64,000 bases of DNA. It comes from Lateolabrax maculatus (Eukaryota; Chordata; Actinopteri; Acropomatiformes; Lateolabracidae). This document shows positions 34,807 to 49,600 of the stretch, one piece after another. Made by a program: the position numbers and the translations under genes. Each line of letters begins with the position of its first letter. Position 1 is the first letter of the stretch. The notes under the pieces were generated by a model. That model saw only the letters and a list, made by a program, of their open reading frames with translations, made no database searches and was not told where the DNA came from. The DNA is taken from positions 17,707,001 to 17,771,000 of the forward strand of contig CM062219.1 of assembly GCA_031216445.1 (NCBI GenBank). The letters run 5' to 3'.

Positions 34807-37800
34807 CCTCATTGCTGCTTCCCACCCAAGAAACAAGAAGACACAGGCGTAATAATAAAATGAAATATTTGGTTTCAGGGTCCTGGGTCATGTCTCACTG
34901 GGACATTTGAATAGAATGGAGCCATCTTTAATGTTATTAGTAACACCTGTGCTTTTTCTACTATGACTAGTCAAATGTCTGCTGTGAAAAATACCTATTA
35001 GTTGCTACAGTGATACGGAGTGCAGGTGTGATATGCAACAAGGCCTGTTGTCTGGAATCAAACTGGGGATGTTGTAGTTACATACAGCAGACACACAAGG
35101 AATATTTCTATTCCTTATTTTTCAGACTCTCTGATAGAGAGAAGGCATGAAATTAAATGCGCAACAAAACTGCCAATAAAAACGCATGGGTGGAAACATA
35201 CCTAGTGACGTATACTTTTTGCGGCATGGTGTTGTTTACTCTTCTATATCTTTTCTAAGTGAGGTCCAGATTCTATCTGGGCCTGTACAACTGTATCAAT
35301 CCTGTAGTTAGTTAAAGCACTGCGGTGTATCAGCACCACTTCATCAAGTCACATTCTTTGCACCTGTTATATTTGGCAAATGAATAGAACTTTGATTCTA
35401 ACTCTAATTACATGCTGATTAGGTTTTATGACCCTGTGAGCCTCATTCAAAACTACACTGTTAATTATAGAGGGACCAATTGGAGAGTGCCAATATGCGG
35501 TATTAATCTTCCTAAGAATCTCTTGGTTATTGTAATGGTTTAGGATGGATCAATTAATATGTAGTTATTTGTAGTGTTCTCTTTGATCATTTTAGTGACC
35601 AACAAGGATACTTGTTGTCTGCATTATTTAACACAAACACAAAACCCTAACAACCACACTGTGTATGTATACACTTTAGTAGTTGCAGCCGCATATGCAG
35701 ATTTATGTGGTTAAGTCGCATCACTTATCTGTGCTGCTGCATCTCCTGCCGTCATCAAGTTGCCACTGACGTCTCTCCTTCCCTCTCTCTCTTCTCATTA
35801 TTCTGCTCCCTCATGCTCCCCTCCTCTCCCTCATTACACTTCTATTTGAAAGTAGATGGGCCCTGTCCTCAGTCACAAGCGTTCATTTAATTCATTTTTT
35901 GAGATCAATCTCTGCGTTACACCAGAGGCGCCGCTACAGCGCAGCATTCTGGGCAATGAAACAGCAAGCAGTGGCGATGATGTTTATGATTAAAGCTTTA
36001 ATCAATGCTGCTGTTTAATAATAACACATTTTTCATATAGAGGGGGAACAACTCAGGCGGGAGAGGCTAGTTCGATTAGCCATGGTGAAATGCCACACAC
36101 GCTTTTGAACTTGCACTTATAAACTCTACGGGTCCCAAATATTTCTCCCTGATGTGAACACACACCTGGATGTGACTGAGGATTCACCAAGACCAAGCAG
36201 GAGGAGGAAGAAGAACGTAGAAATAAGTTTCTGTTGTTTCACAGTGATTCTATGGACTAATCAATGGAAGTAAGTACAAGTAAACAACGTGCCATTACTG
36301 TGGTAGTATCTCATTTGTCATATGTAAAGGATTGTAAAAAAGCTTTTGTACAGCTTTTGCCAAGAAATATGGTCAGAAGGCCTGACACATGTTGAAATAT
36401 AGTCATCACAATGTGGCAAGAAGGACAAGGCTGGCGATATTCAGGAAAAATCTAGAATATCACCAGAACTCTAAACACCAGAAGATGTAAAAAACAAACA
36501 CAAAAACAAACTTACTTTAATTTTAAGCAATGCTTCGATTAAGTCCTTTCAATGTATCTCCATAAAATACAATGAAAGCAAAGGAAATAATTTCACCTTT
36601 CCAACTTATTTTGAAATTTCCTCTAATTACAAAGCGAGAAGTCCTGGATTGCAATTTTGTTGACTTATCGTATGTAGCAAATTACATCTAACTGACACCT
36701 CTCAATGATGGTCAAAAGAAGTAACATTTAGAGGTAACAGTTTTTTCCCCCAAAATCTAAAGTCTCATTCACAAAGGCTGCTTTCATTCATCTGAGGGGG
36801 TGATTACTGAGTGACATCAATTCAGCTGTCTACTATGTAAAGTCAGTGAACCTGAATGTCTCTGGACTACGCAACTGCAGTAATGGCAGCATCCCTGAGT
36901 TCAACACACTACTCAGATGGCAGATTAGTCTACAGGCTATGCAGCTTAATCCGCAAAAATAACACTAATAGACTTGTAATATAAGTTTTTGAGTGACTAA
37001 CAAACAGGCAGTATAAAGATTAAGCCAAGAAACTTCAGGCCAATTTACAATCGTTTTCTCTCCCTGCCGTAATGCCTTACAAATAATCCTTAAAAGAGGA
37101 AAATTCTCTCCATTAGTAGACAGATTTAAATGCATAATAAAGTGCATCAGTTGGCAAGTGGTAAGTGATTCTTTTCTTTTGTTTTTAGAAGAACATAAAC
37201 AATCGTGATGTTTTGCTGATTTTTTTCTTTAACAGTTGAAATCCATCATTTTCGTCACATTACTCTCAACAGTTAACAGGTTGCTGATAACTGGAATCAG
37301 CCATTTTGGTGTCTGATATTGTGAAACAACACTAACCACAATTTTACTTCTGAATATTAAAACACAACAAGCAAAATCCAGCACATTGGTTTTGCTTTTA
37401 ACAGAAAAGGACAGAAGTGACCCAAAAATGTGGTTCTAAATTGTGGAGAATGGTTCCAATTGGTAAATACGCAGCAACTCCACCACCCAGATGGACATGT
37501 GATGTACTTTAAAGTTTTGTTTACGCACCTTCATCAGCATTGCACAAATCCCAGCGTGTCTTGGGCAGCACAATCGTCACTGATATCATCACTGCTGCAG
37601 AACAGATGATATGAAGACAGAGGAGGCGATCGACAGACTGTTAGGCTCCTTCTGAATTGTCCTACTCGAGCCGTATGATCAGGACTATTGTCAAAGATTC
37701 TTCCGATGTTATCAGAGCTCTGTGATGAACAGTCCAGGTCAGACAGATCAGGGCTGGCGTACACGTAGACTAGAGATAGAAGGATAAAGTGGCAGCTCCA

Positions 37801-37901
37801 GATCACTGATCCCTAAAGCTACACTAAGAACAGTAAAGCTGTTTTATCTGGTCCTTTGGCACTTCACTTAAACGCTTCCTTTGCTCCAGCTCTCTCTCAG
37901 C

Positions 37902-37908
<7 letters not shown>

Positions 37909-37934
<26 letters not shown>
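37909..37934. repeat. (GT)n microsatellite
   Basis: An uninterrupted GT run of about 13 units in intron 3. A 10-bp hairpin (ATCCAGATAC at 37961-37970 and GTATCTGGAT at 37980-37989) lies just to its right. Confidence 0.93.
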
Positions 37935-40900
37935 CCTGTTGGTCAGACTTATCCTGCTGTATCCAGATACATCCAGATTGTATCTGGATTTGGTTGAGAA
38001 ACTGACTGCAGCTCAAACTCAGACTAATATTTATCGGCCTGTTGATTGACTGCATTTTAACAGATTTTGCTTTTTCACTTTCTTTACAATCAGTCTTTTT
38101 CTTGGGCTACAATATACTAAAAACACCTCCTAATGAAGTTACTTTCCTTAAAGTCTTATTTCATTTACAAAAAGCAGGCTAGAACAGTGTAGGTTATAAA
38201 AAGAGATTATCTTAATAATTTATGCAATTTTTGCGGTGTAGTTTAATTAGAGGTGTTTAATGTCACACACTCACAATGGACATGACTAAATTTGTAGTTT
38301 ATTAATGTTGAACAGTTAGTAATTAGAAATTAAACTTGTTTTTTGTTTTGGCAGTTCCTGTTAAAATCACGTGATACTATTAAACTCTTATAACCTTTCT
38401 GTAGCAAATTCTGCTAGAAATAGGAACATGGCCAACAATGTTTGAGTTTGAAAAGATCTTTATTTACCTAGAATTTATAGCCCTAAAAGTAGTCAAGCAC
38501 TGGACAGCTTTGACATTATATCTGACAAGCACCATCTATCTGGAGTTATCTTTGAGTAAAACCCACACTGATGTTGTCTGATTTAAAAAGACCCTTTCTG
38601 GGTTTTAATCTGCAAAGTTTTAAATAACACAGTGAACCTGCTTTACAGAGGCTGCGGTTCAGCCTCTGTAGTCTGTCTACTTGTTAGATTGAAGCCAGAC
38701 TCAACTTTTGTGGAACTAGTCCCAGGGGACGGAAACCGCAAGCACTGAAAATAAATAAAAAAATAAATGTGCTTGCTGACAGAGTAAAGTTAGAGAAGAA
38801 CACTGCAGAAGCTATTTGCATAAATGATAAAACTACAAGAAAAAATTCAAAATGAGAAAGAAAGGTATGAGAAAAAGAGAACACAGTACTTGTAGGTGTA
38901 ATTTGACCTGCAAATCAGCCAATTGGTCGGTCGGTGCTTGCTGGATGTCCTCAAGTACAGACTGTGTTTGGGAGCTTTGTTTTGGAAGCTCATTACAAAG
39001 GTAACTAGATGCTCCTTTATCACAGTCAGGGATGTTCACACAATACTAAATACATGTCTGTCTGAATGTGGCTCTAGTGATTAATCACACCTTCATATAG
39101 GGCTGCCCAACCATACAAGACGTGTTTATTTTTTAGAAAAATTGAGAAACAGTGCTTGGGGCCTGTCTCTACTCTCGGCCTCTCATACTTCAGCTCTCCT
39201 GACATTTCCTCCATCGTTTCTGTCCCTTGGCGGAGGGAAAACAGCAGAGAGATTAGATATCGACTCCATCCAAGTGCTTATACCTTTGTCTTCTTAAATG
39301 AGCAGAACTTGTAATAGATTAGATTTTGTAGATGAACCGTAGCTTCTTCCAAAATGAAAAGGGACGGACACGTGGAGTGTGCCAAAGTCCAGGCATTTAT
39401 TTTCAGTTTGAGACCATCGCTGGAATTTATTAAACTTTAATTAGACCCCTTGGCTCCCTTACCTTCCTTTGTATCGCTCATTACAGCTTTTAACGAGTCA
39501 TCTGTTGATTTCTTTTACTATTTTAGTAGTCTACCTTTCATTATAAAGGTTTTTCTCTTCCTTCTATCCCTTCTTCTGGTTTAATTTCTCTCCTCTAACC
39601 TCTTTTTCTACTCCTTCTGTCCTCCCTTGTCTTCCCCTTCTATATCTTCTGCACACTCTTTCCTCTCACCAACCTTTGCTACCTCCAATTATATTTCTTC
39701 TCCTTTGTCCCGACTCCCAAGCTTCACTGCAGTAATCTACCATCAGTTATTCTCCTCCCCACTTCAGTGACAGTTCCTCTAAATCTCCTGAACGCTTATC
39801 ATGCTGTATTTTGTGTTACGTCACATCTGAGAAAAACAGGCTTAGTTCCACGTTAGGGAGGTTCCGTTCATCCTCATGCAAAAGAAGAGTGTAGCATTAA
39901 GAGAGAAAGATGATATTGATTGTTTTTTAGTGTACCGATTCAGGCTATAATGCTTTATTAAAAAGGTCACCACATTTTTCAAACTGACAAACACACTCCA
40001 GAAAGCAGATGATTGTAAAGAGTGGTCCTCTGAAGTCACTGCTTTCAATAACATCTTATTCTTATAACATTTTTGAATTACTTATTGCTCATCATCTAAA
40101 TGAATAGAACCAACCACACAAGTCAGCTTTAAACTTTTTAAAGGTTAAGTCTTTATACTAAGTAGAAACAGGGCATACAATTAAGCTATAATACTTAAAT
40201 ACACTTATATACTTTTATAATTTAAGATATATTTTGATTATTGTTTGACCAAATAACAAAGATCTGGAAAAAACTGCCCGAAGTGCAGAATGGAAACTGA
40301 ATACATTTTCCGGACATGACTGATCTTCAAGAAAAAAGATTAAGAAAAACTAGAATTGAATTTCTTAAACATTTTAGGTTGCAAAACCAGCAAAACCAAT
40401 CATTAGTGAACAAGTCCTTATAAAGGGGGTCAATTAAATTAATTCAATTAATTCCAATTTTTGGTTCTGCACAATGTTTAAGTATGTAAAGTTATTACAA
40501 TGTGCATAAAATGTTATTTTCAATCAAAAGCAACATAGATGATATTTAACTACATGAAGTCACAAAAGTCCCGTAAACTGTGATGTCAATAGTTATTCAC
40601 ACCTGTTTTACAATTGCTCAACTGTTTTGCACATGTACACCTAAAGAATCATGGATGATTCAATCATGCTTTATTGCTTTTATAGTGGTGCAGGAAAAAA
40701 GGTGATTAAAATTCATGTTTTAAAAAACAAACAAAAAACAACCCAATTCCAATTTATTGACTGCAAATTAGGCGACAGGCTGTTTGAATTGACATTAGGG
40801 CTTTACTTTGGTCTTTTAAAAGAAACAGTTCAGTTGGTTTATGCCATCACATTCCTTGCATGTATAAATGAATCCCTAATCTTAAACGACGTACAATGAA

Positions 40901-41802
40901 GTACAACTGTTTTACCTTAGCTATTGTGTATTTTATATGTACACAAACGGAAATTAGATACCCACACTATATGTTTACACATTGATAAATGTAGTTGGAA
41001 AACTTTGCACCGCTGCTGCACTTTCAAAACAACTTGATCTGTGGAGCAGGGAGAACATCTTAATGATGCAACCCTGACAGCAGTGAAGCGCAGTGCAGCG
41101 AGACACGATGAGTGAAATCTGAGTGTATAAGCCTGACTGGCTGATCCTGCCTGAGCATACTAATGACTCAATACACATCCAGACTGCATCAAATTATCCC
41201 TCAACCACACACCACTGTGTTAAACTGCATCATAGTGGCCCAAAGCTGCAAACCATGTGTATCGGACCAGCAGGAACTCTTTCTGTTGCTTGTCGTACAG
41301 TGTTGACAAAGAATTCCTACTGGCAGGAAGATGGCTCCTCGTGAAAACAAATCTAGTATATAAGCCAGAGTCTGTGAAGCTTCTTTTAGGGGTTAAGCAT
41401 AAATTAATAAATACTCACGGATGTTAATTAACAGATCATCAAAGTGTTTACATTACAGTACATGTTATGTCTGTTACCTGTACCTAGTGAATTAACCTTT
41501 AATGTTGAATGATCTATATTGCCGGATATAAACTCAGTAGTCAAGGCACATTATGAGCCACTGCAGATCTCTGTGTTGGATGGGATGTTTTGCCTTTAGT
41601 GACTCAAATATTTAATGATGTTTCCTTTGCCAGAACTGCTCTTAGTGACCAAATATGTGGGTTCACCTTTATTCAGTTTGTGCAATTAGGCTACTACCAC
41701 GGGTGTGGGTTCACTGTGTGTCTAGACACCCTGAGGAAGCCAGGCGTGCTGATGTGCACTGATGTATTTTTGGAAATGCTAGCGGCATGGCTCTAGGGAT
41801 GG

Positions 41803-41832
41803 TCTGTCTGTCAGTCTGTCTGTCTGTCAGTC
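41803..41832. repeat. (TCTG)n short array
   Basis: TCTGTCTGTCAGTCTGTCTG and continuation, immediately before the mosaic repeat copy B. It is in a position where tail-like simple repeats often flank retroposed elements. Confidence 0.8.
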
Positions 41833-41859
41833 CGACCACCATTTTGGTCCAGACTGAAA

Positions 41860-42235
41860 TGTCTGGATGGACTGCCATGATATTTTGTACAGACATTTAA
41901 GGTCCCAGACGTTAAATCTTACTGACTTTAGTTATCCTCTGACTTTTGCAGTAGTGTCACCATGAGTTTGACACTTGTGGTTCAGAGGGAAATATCTTGA
42001 CAACCAAACGGATGGATTACTATAATTAAGATCCCTTGAGGATAAATTCTAATGAATTTGGCGATCTGACCTTTCCTCCAGCATCACCATCAGGTAAAAG
42101 TTCTCAATTATTCATTGACATATCTCAACATCTACTACATGGTCTTGCACAAACTTTGGTACAGACATTCCTGGTTCCCTGATGAGATATTCTAATGACT
42201 TTAGTGATTCCCTGACTTTCTTTTACTATACTTTA
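41860..42235 (+). repeat. Mosaic dispersed repeat, copy B (tandem units)
   Basis: Three recognisable starts of the same unit: GATGGACTGCCATGATATTT (41869), GGATGGATTACTATAATTAA (42009) and CTACATGGTCTTGCACAAAC (42135). Each is followed by versions of TTCTAATGACTTTAGTGATT and CCTGACTTT. The spacing is roughly 120 to 140 bases, i.e. an eroded tandem array of the unit also seen at 25098-25575. Confidence 0.65.
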
Positions 42236-43624
42236 TTAAATAATATACTTGCAGACACCCAGCTATACAGCCTGTAATTCATATATCTTTTCCTCTTTGC
42301 ATTGTTCGTGGAGACTTGTCAGGCTGCGCTCCCAAAAGTTTCCTGAAATGAGCACAAAGCCATAGAGAAAAACATTTCCTCATAGAAAACAGTGGTTTGA
42401 GATTAAAATAGAGCACTGAGAGAGGAAGTCTTTCGTTCTAACAACTCAATTTTGACTCCAAACTTGTTCAAACAAGTTCAGGACTGCAAATAAAGTCTGT
42501 TTTTTATTATCTAAGCATGACTAAAAACTTACAAGACCATCAAACAACTTGTTAATGAGAGTTTTAGCAGTTTAGACCTCACCTAATGAGATCATGGACA
42601 TGTGTGCTGATCACCTTCTTCGAGTCGTAATCCTGTTAAACATTTCAAGGGATTCATTTCTTGAATCATTTAAAGCTTTGGCAAAGAGGGTCGTAACATA
42701 ATTTAAATTTTTACTATCAGTGGCAGCCAAGAGAACATTTTCCCTGAAGATGATTTTTGTTTATTCGGTGGTAAAACAGCAACACACACACACACACAAA
42801 ACACAAAAGCAAGGACACAGCACCAGTGTAACAGGTAATTTAGGGGTAGCAAAATTAATGTAGAGTAGATAGATTCTATTAAACACTGAATAAATTACAC
42901 AGGAGACCTGTAAGCTGCTTTCTGGCAAGGCCTGAGGCTCTAGATGATTTACTGAACCAAAGTGTCTTTTACCGGTTTACTTGCCAATTGCCTGTTTGTT
43001 CTAGTAAATCCTCAGTAAACTTACTATCATCTGTTTACTGCCAACTCTATTTGTTCTGTACAGCAGTTTTAACAAAAGGCAAGTTTGTACAACAAAGGTC
43101 CTTTACGATCTGTTGAACAGTGAGCTCAGTGCTGCTGAAAGCTCAGTTCAGCCACACTCACTGCTCAATCTGACAAACTATTGTACTGAGAACATTTCAA
43201 GGTTTCTCTCTGTAAGAGCGATTCACAACACAGCGCAGTGATAGCGACTTCTACCACAAATGTGTCTCTATTGTAACAAATCAGTTTAATCTCATTCAGC
43301 AAAATAAATATGAGCTTTCTGGAAACATCTGTTGAGGTCAATTTAGGCCTGAAGATCAATTTTCTTAATCAGCGCCTTTCTATGAATGATGGAGTTCCAC
43401 ATGCATGCACAACGTTTTGTCAAAGTTCTGGTTATTTGGAGCTTTCTGTGTTTTTCTTTGTTTTTTTGCCTGTGCTCCTATGACTGGTTTGAAGTGGGCA
43501 GAGTGCTGATGTCATATACCAACAAACCATTCAGAATTTAACAATATCAAAATCAGTCTCAGATGACAAGTTGTAGGGTTTTTTGTTTGTGTTATCAGGG
43601 AGATGCTACTGTCAATCAAATTTA

Positions 43625-43652
43625 ATCAAACCACAACCGCACAGTCCTGATG
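43625..43652 (-). repeat. Dispersed 28-bp motif, copy B (inverted)
   Basis: On the minus strand it matches 23189-23216 at 27 of 28 bases. The two copies are about 20 kb apart in inverted orientation, in different introns. Confidence 0.55.
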
Positions 43653-46600
43653 CAGCAGATTAGCTGAGTCCATTTATAACTACGAGTGGGTTTTCTTCTT
43701 CAAACAATAACTTTGATTTAGTCACACTTTTTTAATGTTACAGATAAACACTTAAAATCAGGTGATTTGGGTGGACATAAAATACGACAAATATAGTCAG
43801 TAACCAAATCATGCTGGTATCTTTAATGTACCAAAATTATTCACTTGTTTTAGGACAAACATGCATAAAAATACAATTAATTGAAAATAAAAACACATCA
43901 TCGCAGTGAATGTGGCTGAAATGAGAAAGCAGGACACTTCAACTGGCAGGTTTGTGTTCTGATTCAAATGAGATATTCATGTGCATATTTTAAATAAATG
44001 TCTCCTCCAAGATGAACATAAAAGTGTGTGTGTTACCACGATGCATTGTCCAAAAACTGCCACAGAGAAAAGAAATGGAATCGGATGCATTTGTTCCATC
44101 TGTGTTATTGGATATTGCCGTGTGGGATGTGTGTGTATATCACTGCTCCGCTGGCAAACATGACCATGAGTTACTGACAGTCGCTTCAACTGAAAATTAG
44201 CAGTTTGCATTTATGAAATGCACCTTTTTAGAACCCACAGAGCTGTTTCCATTTGTCTCTGTGCCATCTGTAGGACAGGGCAGTTGCTGTGACTTTGTAG
44301 TCTGTGCCAATAGAAATGATACAATTACCAGTTGGCTCATGGGGCGACTGATAATGTGGAGAGAGCTCAGCAGGAGCCACATCACAGAGAAACAGACTGG
44401 ATGTATTTCTGCTCGCTTCTTTAGCCGGACTCCGAATGTGACAGAATATTTGAGTGTGTATTCACACCACAGCAGGTGTGTGTGAGTGAGTGTGATGTTG
44501 AAACTATATAAAGGAACAAAATGTTGTATGGAAAACTCCCAGATTATGTATTTTTATGTTTTATGACATTCAATGTATGTAGAAAATGTTAGCATGCTTC
44601 TGGCAACTAACATTGCCATTATAGGTCGACTATAGGTGCCCAACTGTCCTCCTTATGACTTCTCCCAGGGTATAACAGAGTCAGACTTCCTGCATTAAAA
44701 CAAAACATTGCCACTGATTGTAATCCAGATTGATTATATTTTCTCCAAAACATATTTCTTAGAGCAAATTAGTTGTATATATGTATGTATATTTTAAGAG
44801 ACAATGTTTGAAAGAAACTAATGACGATAGTGGGTGAGACAGATGATTAGGCTCACATTTAACAACAGTTAAGAACAAAACAGAAATAGATTAAAAAGCC
44901 TAAAACAGCAATAGAGAGAGGAAATGAGAAAAGGAAGTGTGTGGGCTAGTTTTTATGTGAAGAGCAGCAGTTGTTATTTACTCCTCAATGGTCCCTGGCG
45001 ATTTGGGAAAATGAAGAAGCCCAGGTGCCTGTCAACAGGCCAGACTTTCGATCAATTGGCCACTGGGTAGCAATCACACTTTTTTGTTGTGTGTGTCGTC
45101 CGCAGTTGGTGCAATCATATTTGAATCTCATGTTTATTAAAGTGGGAACAACAAACTTCTTTCTCGTTTCTTTCCAGCACAGCAGGATTTTTCAACTGGT
45201 GTGGGCACACAGTCACATACCTATAATAAGTAGTAATAAATGGCTTGCTTTTCCTTTAAAGTGCTTTCAAGCTGTGCAGCCAGAAATAGTCTAATGTAGA
45301 TCCTATTTCCACTTCCCGCAGCAGACACATGGAAGCAGAGTTTCTACTGTATGTTTACCTGCAGACTGGATGTACTGCTGAAGCACGGGGCATTGATATT
45401 TAATATATGTTGGGATCAGCATGTTTTTATGCTGTGAATATCAGTTTATGAACTGTTTATTTTGCAAGGACAATGGAAGCAAATGCCTGTTGTGTTGTTT
45501 TAAATGACTAAACCAATGTCAGCTAGTTGCTAATGCCTGTCCTTGGAGCAGGCAGGTGCACACACACTTGGGGTTTGGTACTCAGTAGTGTTTGTTGTTC
45601 CCTTTACTAAGGATTAAATTAGCATTATTTATTCTTTACCAAGCTACCAGGTTAATGCCACGTATATATTCATCTATGACAGCTTATGTAGCATGGAGGT
45701 TATTATGTGCTTTACATTATTATTAATAATCCTGCGTGACTATTATCTAACATTCACAATAATATGAAGACAATATTTGTATATGTTCTCTTGTATGCAT
45801 TTCTTTCTTATTCTACAGTATATGTACTGGGATCTAGATGCGTGATCATCTGTATATTTAAGTTACATTTTATTTGTACCACAATTAAACACCTATTTTA
45901 AGAAAAATCTGTTAAGTAAATGTATTGACTAATGGGACACCTTTTCCATTAATATAATTACTGTACACTACAAAATTAAAGCACCCACATAAATTATTTA
46001 GATTTCTCTGTCAACCAAATTTATTCTTTTTTTCACTGGGACAACTTAAACATGCAGCAAATAATAAAAACTAATAAACAGCACCGTCCTGGATATGTTT
46101 GTTTCTCTATGTCTATAGCTGTACTTATTTTAAGCATCGGCCTAAAACGCCCCGGGTAATACTTAAACTGTGAATGTTTGCCCTGTCTGTATGTTTTACA
46201 CTGATGCTGCTGTTGGTTCTCCTGGATTTTAATATTTCTGTTTATGTCTGTTAAATCCTGTTTTGATGTTTCCTTTAACAGCAGCAACACCGAGTTAAGA
46301 AAAGTTCCCCTCAAGGCACAATAAATCTCTTCCTCTTTTACATTGGCAACGTTACATTAGTCTAAGTTGTCCTTATCAGCAGCTATTTGATGTGTAATTT
46401 CTAACAAATCCTGTTATAAGGTTGTTTTCCTTCTGAGTATTATGCTGTGAACACATTTTCATTTTCTTTTCTCTTGTACTCATTACTGTAAAAACAAAAA
46501 GCTAGACAGGTAATCCTTTCATCAGCTACACCATTACATAGAATTGCTGTCATACTTATTCTGCAATTACAGTAAATAACACAGAAAAGAGATGCTAAAT

Positions 46601-49600
46601 CTGTAAAGGTTACTGCTCTGGGTAAGTCTGTATTTTAAACCAATTATTAATACCTAATAAAAGCAACCACCTGTCATGTGTTAAACTAAGACTGATCAAT
46701 CAGTAGGACTGTAGTGTGGCTGTATGCAACTGTTGTTGTTTCACACACTTTTTCTGTGCTGAAATAGATGATACACATCTGTGAAAACCTGAAAGTCAGT
46801 TGCACACCATGGTGCTTAGTGACAGATGACAAAATCTGTTAGTAATAAAGACAATTGTAAATGTCAAGATGAGGGGAGCAAAAAGTGTAAACAACTTTCC
46901 AGGTGACTGAAGGATAAAAATAGCTTAATTCTGAATAATGTCATTCATGGGAGAGGACAGTGGTAAAATAAATGAGTAGAGTTGCATTTAATGTTTCTCA
47001 GTTGTTAAATATCTAATCTAGCAAATTTTCATTGTATCCTGGTTATTTTTAGATTGGATTACCCACTGTCTTTGGTGTGAGCACAGAAATGCAGCTCTGC
47101 AAAATGTCCTCATTGAAAAGAGTTTGCGGATGCCTCAGTCCTATACTCACCATAAATGATCTGGTGAAGCCTTGTGCCTCAGATACTCAATACCATTTAT
47201 GGAGAAATGCCCTTGTTAAGATTACTTTTATGGCATTCCTGTTATCAGACCACTCACAGTGAAAAGAGGAAGGAAAGATGGGCGAGAGAAAATGTAACAA
47301 AGGGATCCAGATGAATTTCAAACCAATTATAAAAGAGCCACTAGGCCAGCCCAGAAGTTGCTATTTTAGATTCTATTTTATACTCTTTTATCTCTTTCTA
47401 TGAACTGGACGTAAAGTGAAACAAACTGAATTTTCTCCTGACACTTTCAGTGGCTTAACATGCTAGCTGTGTTTGGAGAGGCTTCTTGACTGAGTAAAAG
47501 AAAAGTGAAAAATCAGAACATCAAAGGCTGTTCAGCATCAAATATGATCTTCAGTCTCTGACATCTTTTTTATTAGCTGAAAGCATCCAACTTTTGTTTC
47601 GGATCACCAAGTAATATTAATACATGTTTACCTTGATTTAGTCTTTTACAACTGCTGCAACATCAAACACTTAATATCATCACGGCTTTCTCAACAATGG
47701 CTTGGTTAGGTATATTGTATTATTGTCGGTGAGGCAGTGGAGACACTGAATGTACTATTTACATAATACAGCCAAAAGAAAAAATGTAAGAAGATGGGAC
47801 CTAAAATCAAACCCTGAGGAGCTCCAAGCTTATGTGTTCTGAGTGTGAGGTTTGTTATGTTTTGTTATTTGAAGACATTTTGATTTGATTTCAATATCCT
47901 GGCTACTGTTCTAAAAATACAGACGGACAAAAAGGAGATTTTGTGATTTTCAGGACACACAAGGACTGAACTTTTATGCTGTCTGAAACTAAAACATTCT
48001 TAAACTTGCTTTTGTTGCAATAATGGTTTTTTTTTATTCTCTAAATGGCTAATACGTTTAGGATATGTCTTCTGGTTAGAGAGAAACACACACACAGCTT
48101 GTTGCTCGCCAAGTGCTTTTTTTGTCCTTATTTGTTTTGTGCTCTTTCAGCAGGATTGCTCTATCATCAGAGAGGATGGAAAATCACCTCTGTGCAAATT
48201 GAAAATACTTGGCCTTAATCCATCTACGTGTTTGGCACTCTCTTTACTCAGTTAGACATGGTCCATGTGTGTACACAGTTCATGTTTGTGTGTATGGATT
48301 TGAGTACAAGTGAAAAAGAGTGACACTGAATACATTTATTGTAACTTAATTATGAGTTTACCAACCGCTTGATGAACCTACAATGGCAGGAAGCAGTTAA
48401 ACACATCACACAGAATTTGAATGGTGTCCAGTGTCCTGTCTGGTTACCTTCATGTGTTGACATCACAGTAGGTGTGACCTTTTTCCCTCAGCTTTAATTT
48501 AATTAAACTGAACCAGGCAGATGTCAACAGAAGGGCACTGGTCAAGGCTGACCTTTCTCTTCCTTTAGGTTACAGTGAGTGAGCAGTGAGTGGGCAGAGG
48601 TGCAATATGGGCGTAATATTTCTGTAACTAGAAAAAGTTTGTCTTGTAGTCATCTAAACTTGCACACATATATTCGAAAGCATTTTAAAACACACATTTG
48701 CTTGTGCATCCTTTTTTTTTTTTTTAAGGCTTCTGATCAAAAGAGGAGGTGGCAGGAGAGCAAAGCGATGTGGCAACATTGACACAGCCGAGCTTTCATT
48801 TTCTCTAATACTGAAGGGCGAGGAAGTGACATCTTGGTGGTGTGATGATTATAGAACCCTGGGAGCAATATAAGCTATCCATCATAGTCATACAAGCCAG
48901 ATGAAAACCAGGGTATAGACAGAGACGGTGAAGACAGTCTGCTGCAGGGTAAGGAGCTGGAGCGTAAGCATCAACGTCAGGAAATGTGAAGAAGAAGCAT
49001 CGTCTCCTGCTGAGCATTGACAATCAGAGACGTCTTTAGCTAGTATAAGTCTGTGCCCACAGGATGTTTGTGACACTATTTATGATGCACAATCCCTCTG
49101 AGTCATCATACTGTAAAGAGACTTAAATTCAAAGTCGTCTGCTTGGCTCTAAAAAAAAAAAAAGTTAACTTTCAACAGGAAAAAAGTGGTTTATACTAAA
49201 TAGAATCCTTTATTGAATTTCTGGTATCAAAGTCCAGGTTCACCTTGATCCTGATGATAACACCAAATACTGTCATGGAATTACTCAACAATCTCTTCAA
49301 ATGAAAATAAATATTTATTCCTAGTAAAAAGTAAACTGTACATGGTCTTCTTTGTTCTTCTTATACCCAAACACAAATGGTCCCAAAAGGGTCCATAAAG
49401 ACAACAGGGTGATAAAGTCAAAGATAACAGGATGAGAGGAAACATTCAAAGCAAGATAACAAAGATGAATCAGTTAGAAATACTAAGAGCGGCAGGGCAG
49501 GTCTACTGATGGATGGGGGGCACAGCTCTGTTTGCTCTGTCACTGAATAATTCAATGAGTATTATTGTTCATAAACATGGTATACAAATTGCCCACTGAA

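Noticed and set aside
41711..42235. Regularly spaced repeat units as a CRISPR array
   Set aside because: Eukaryotic intron; units are 120-140 bases, degenerate and without unique spacers of constant size.
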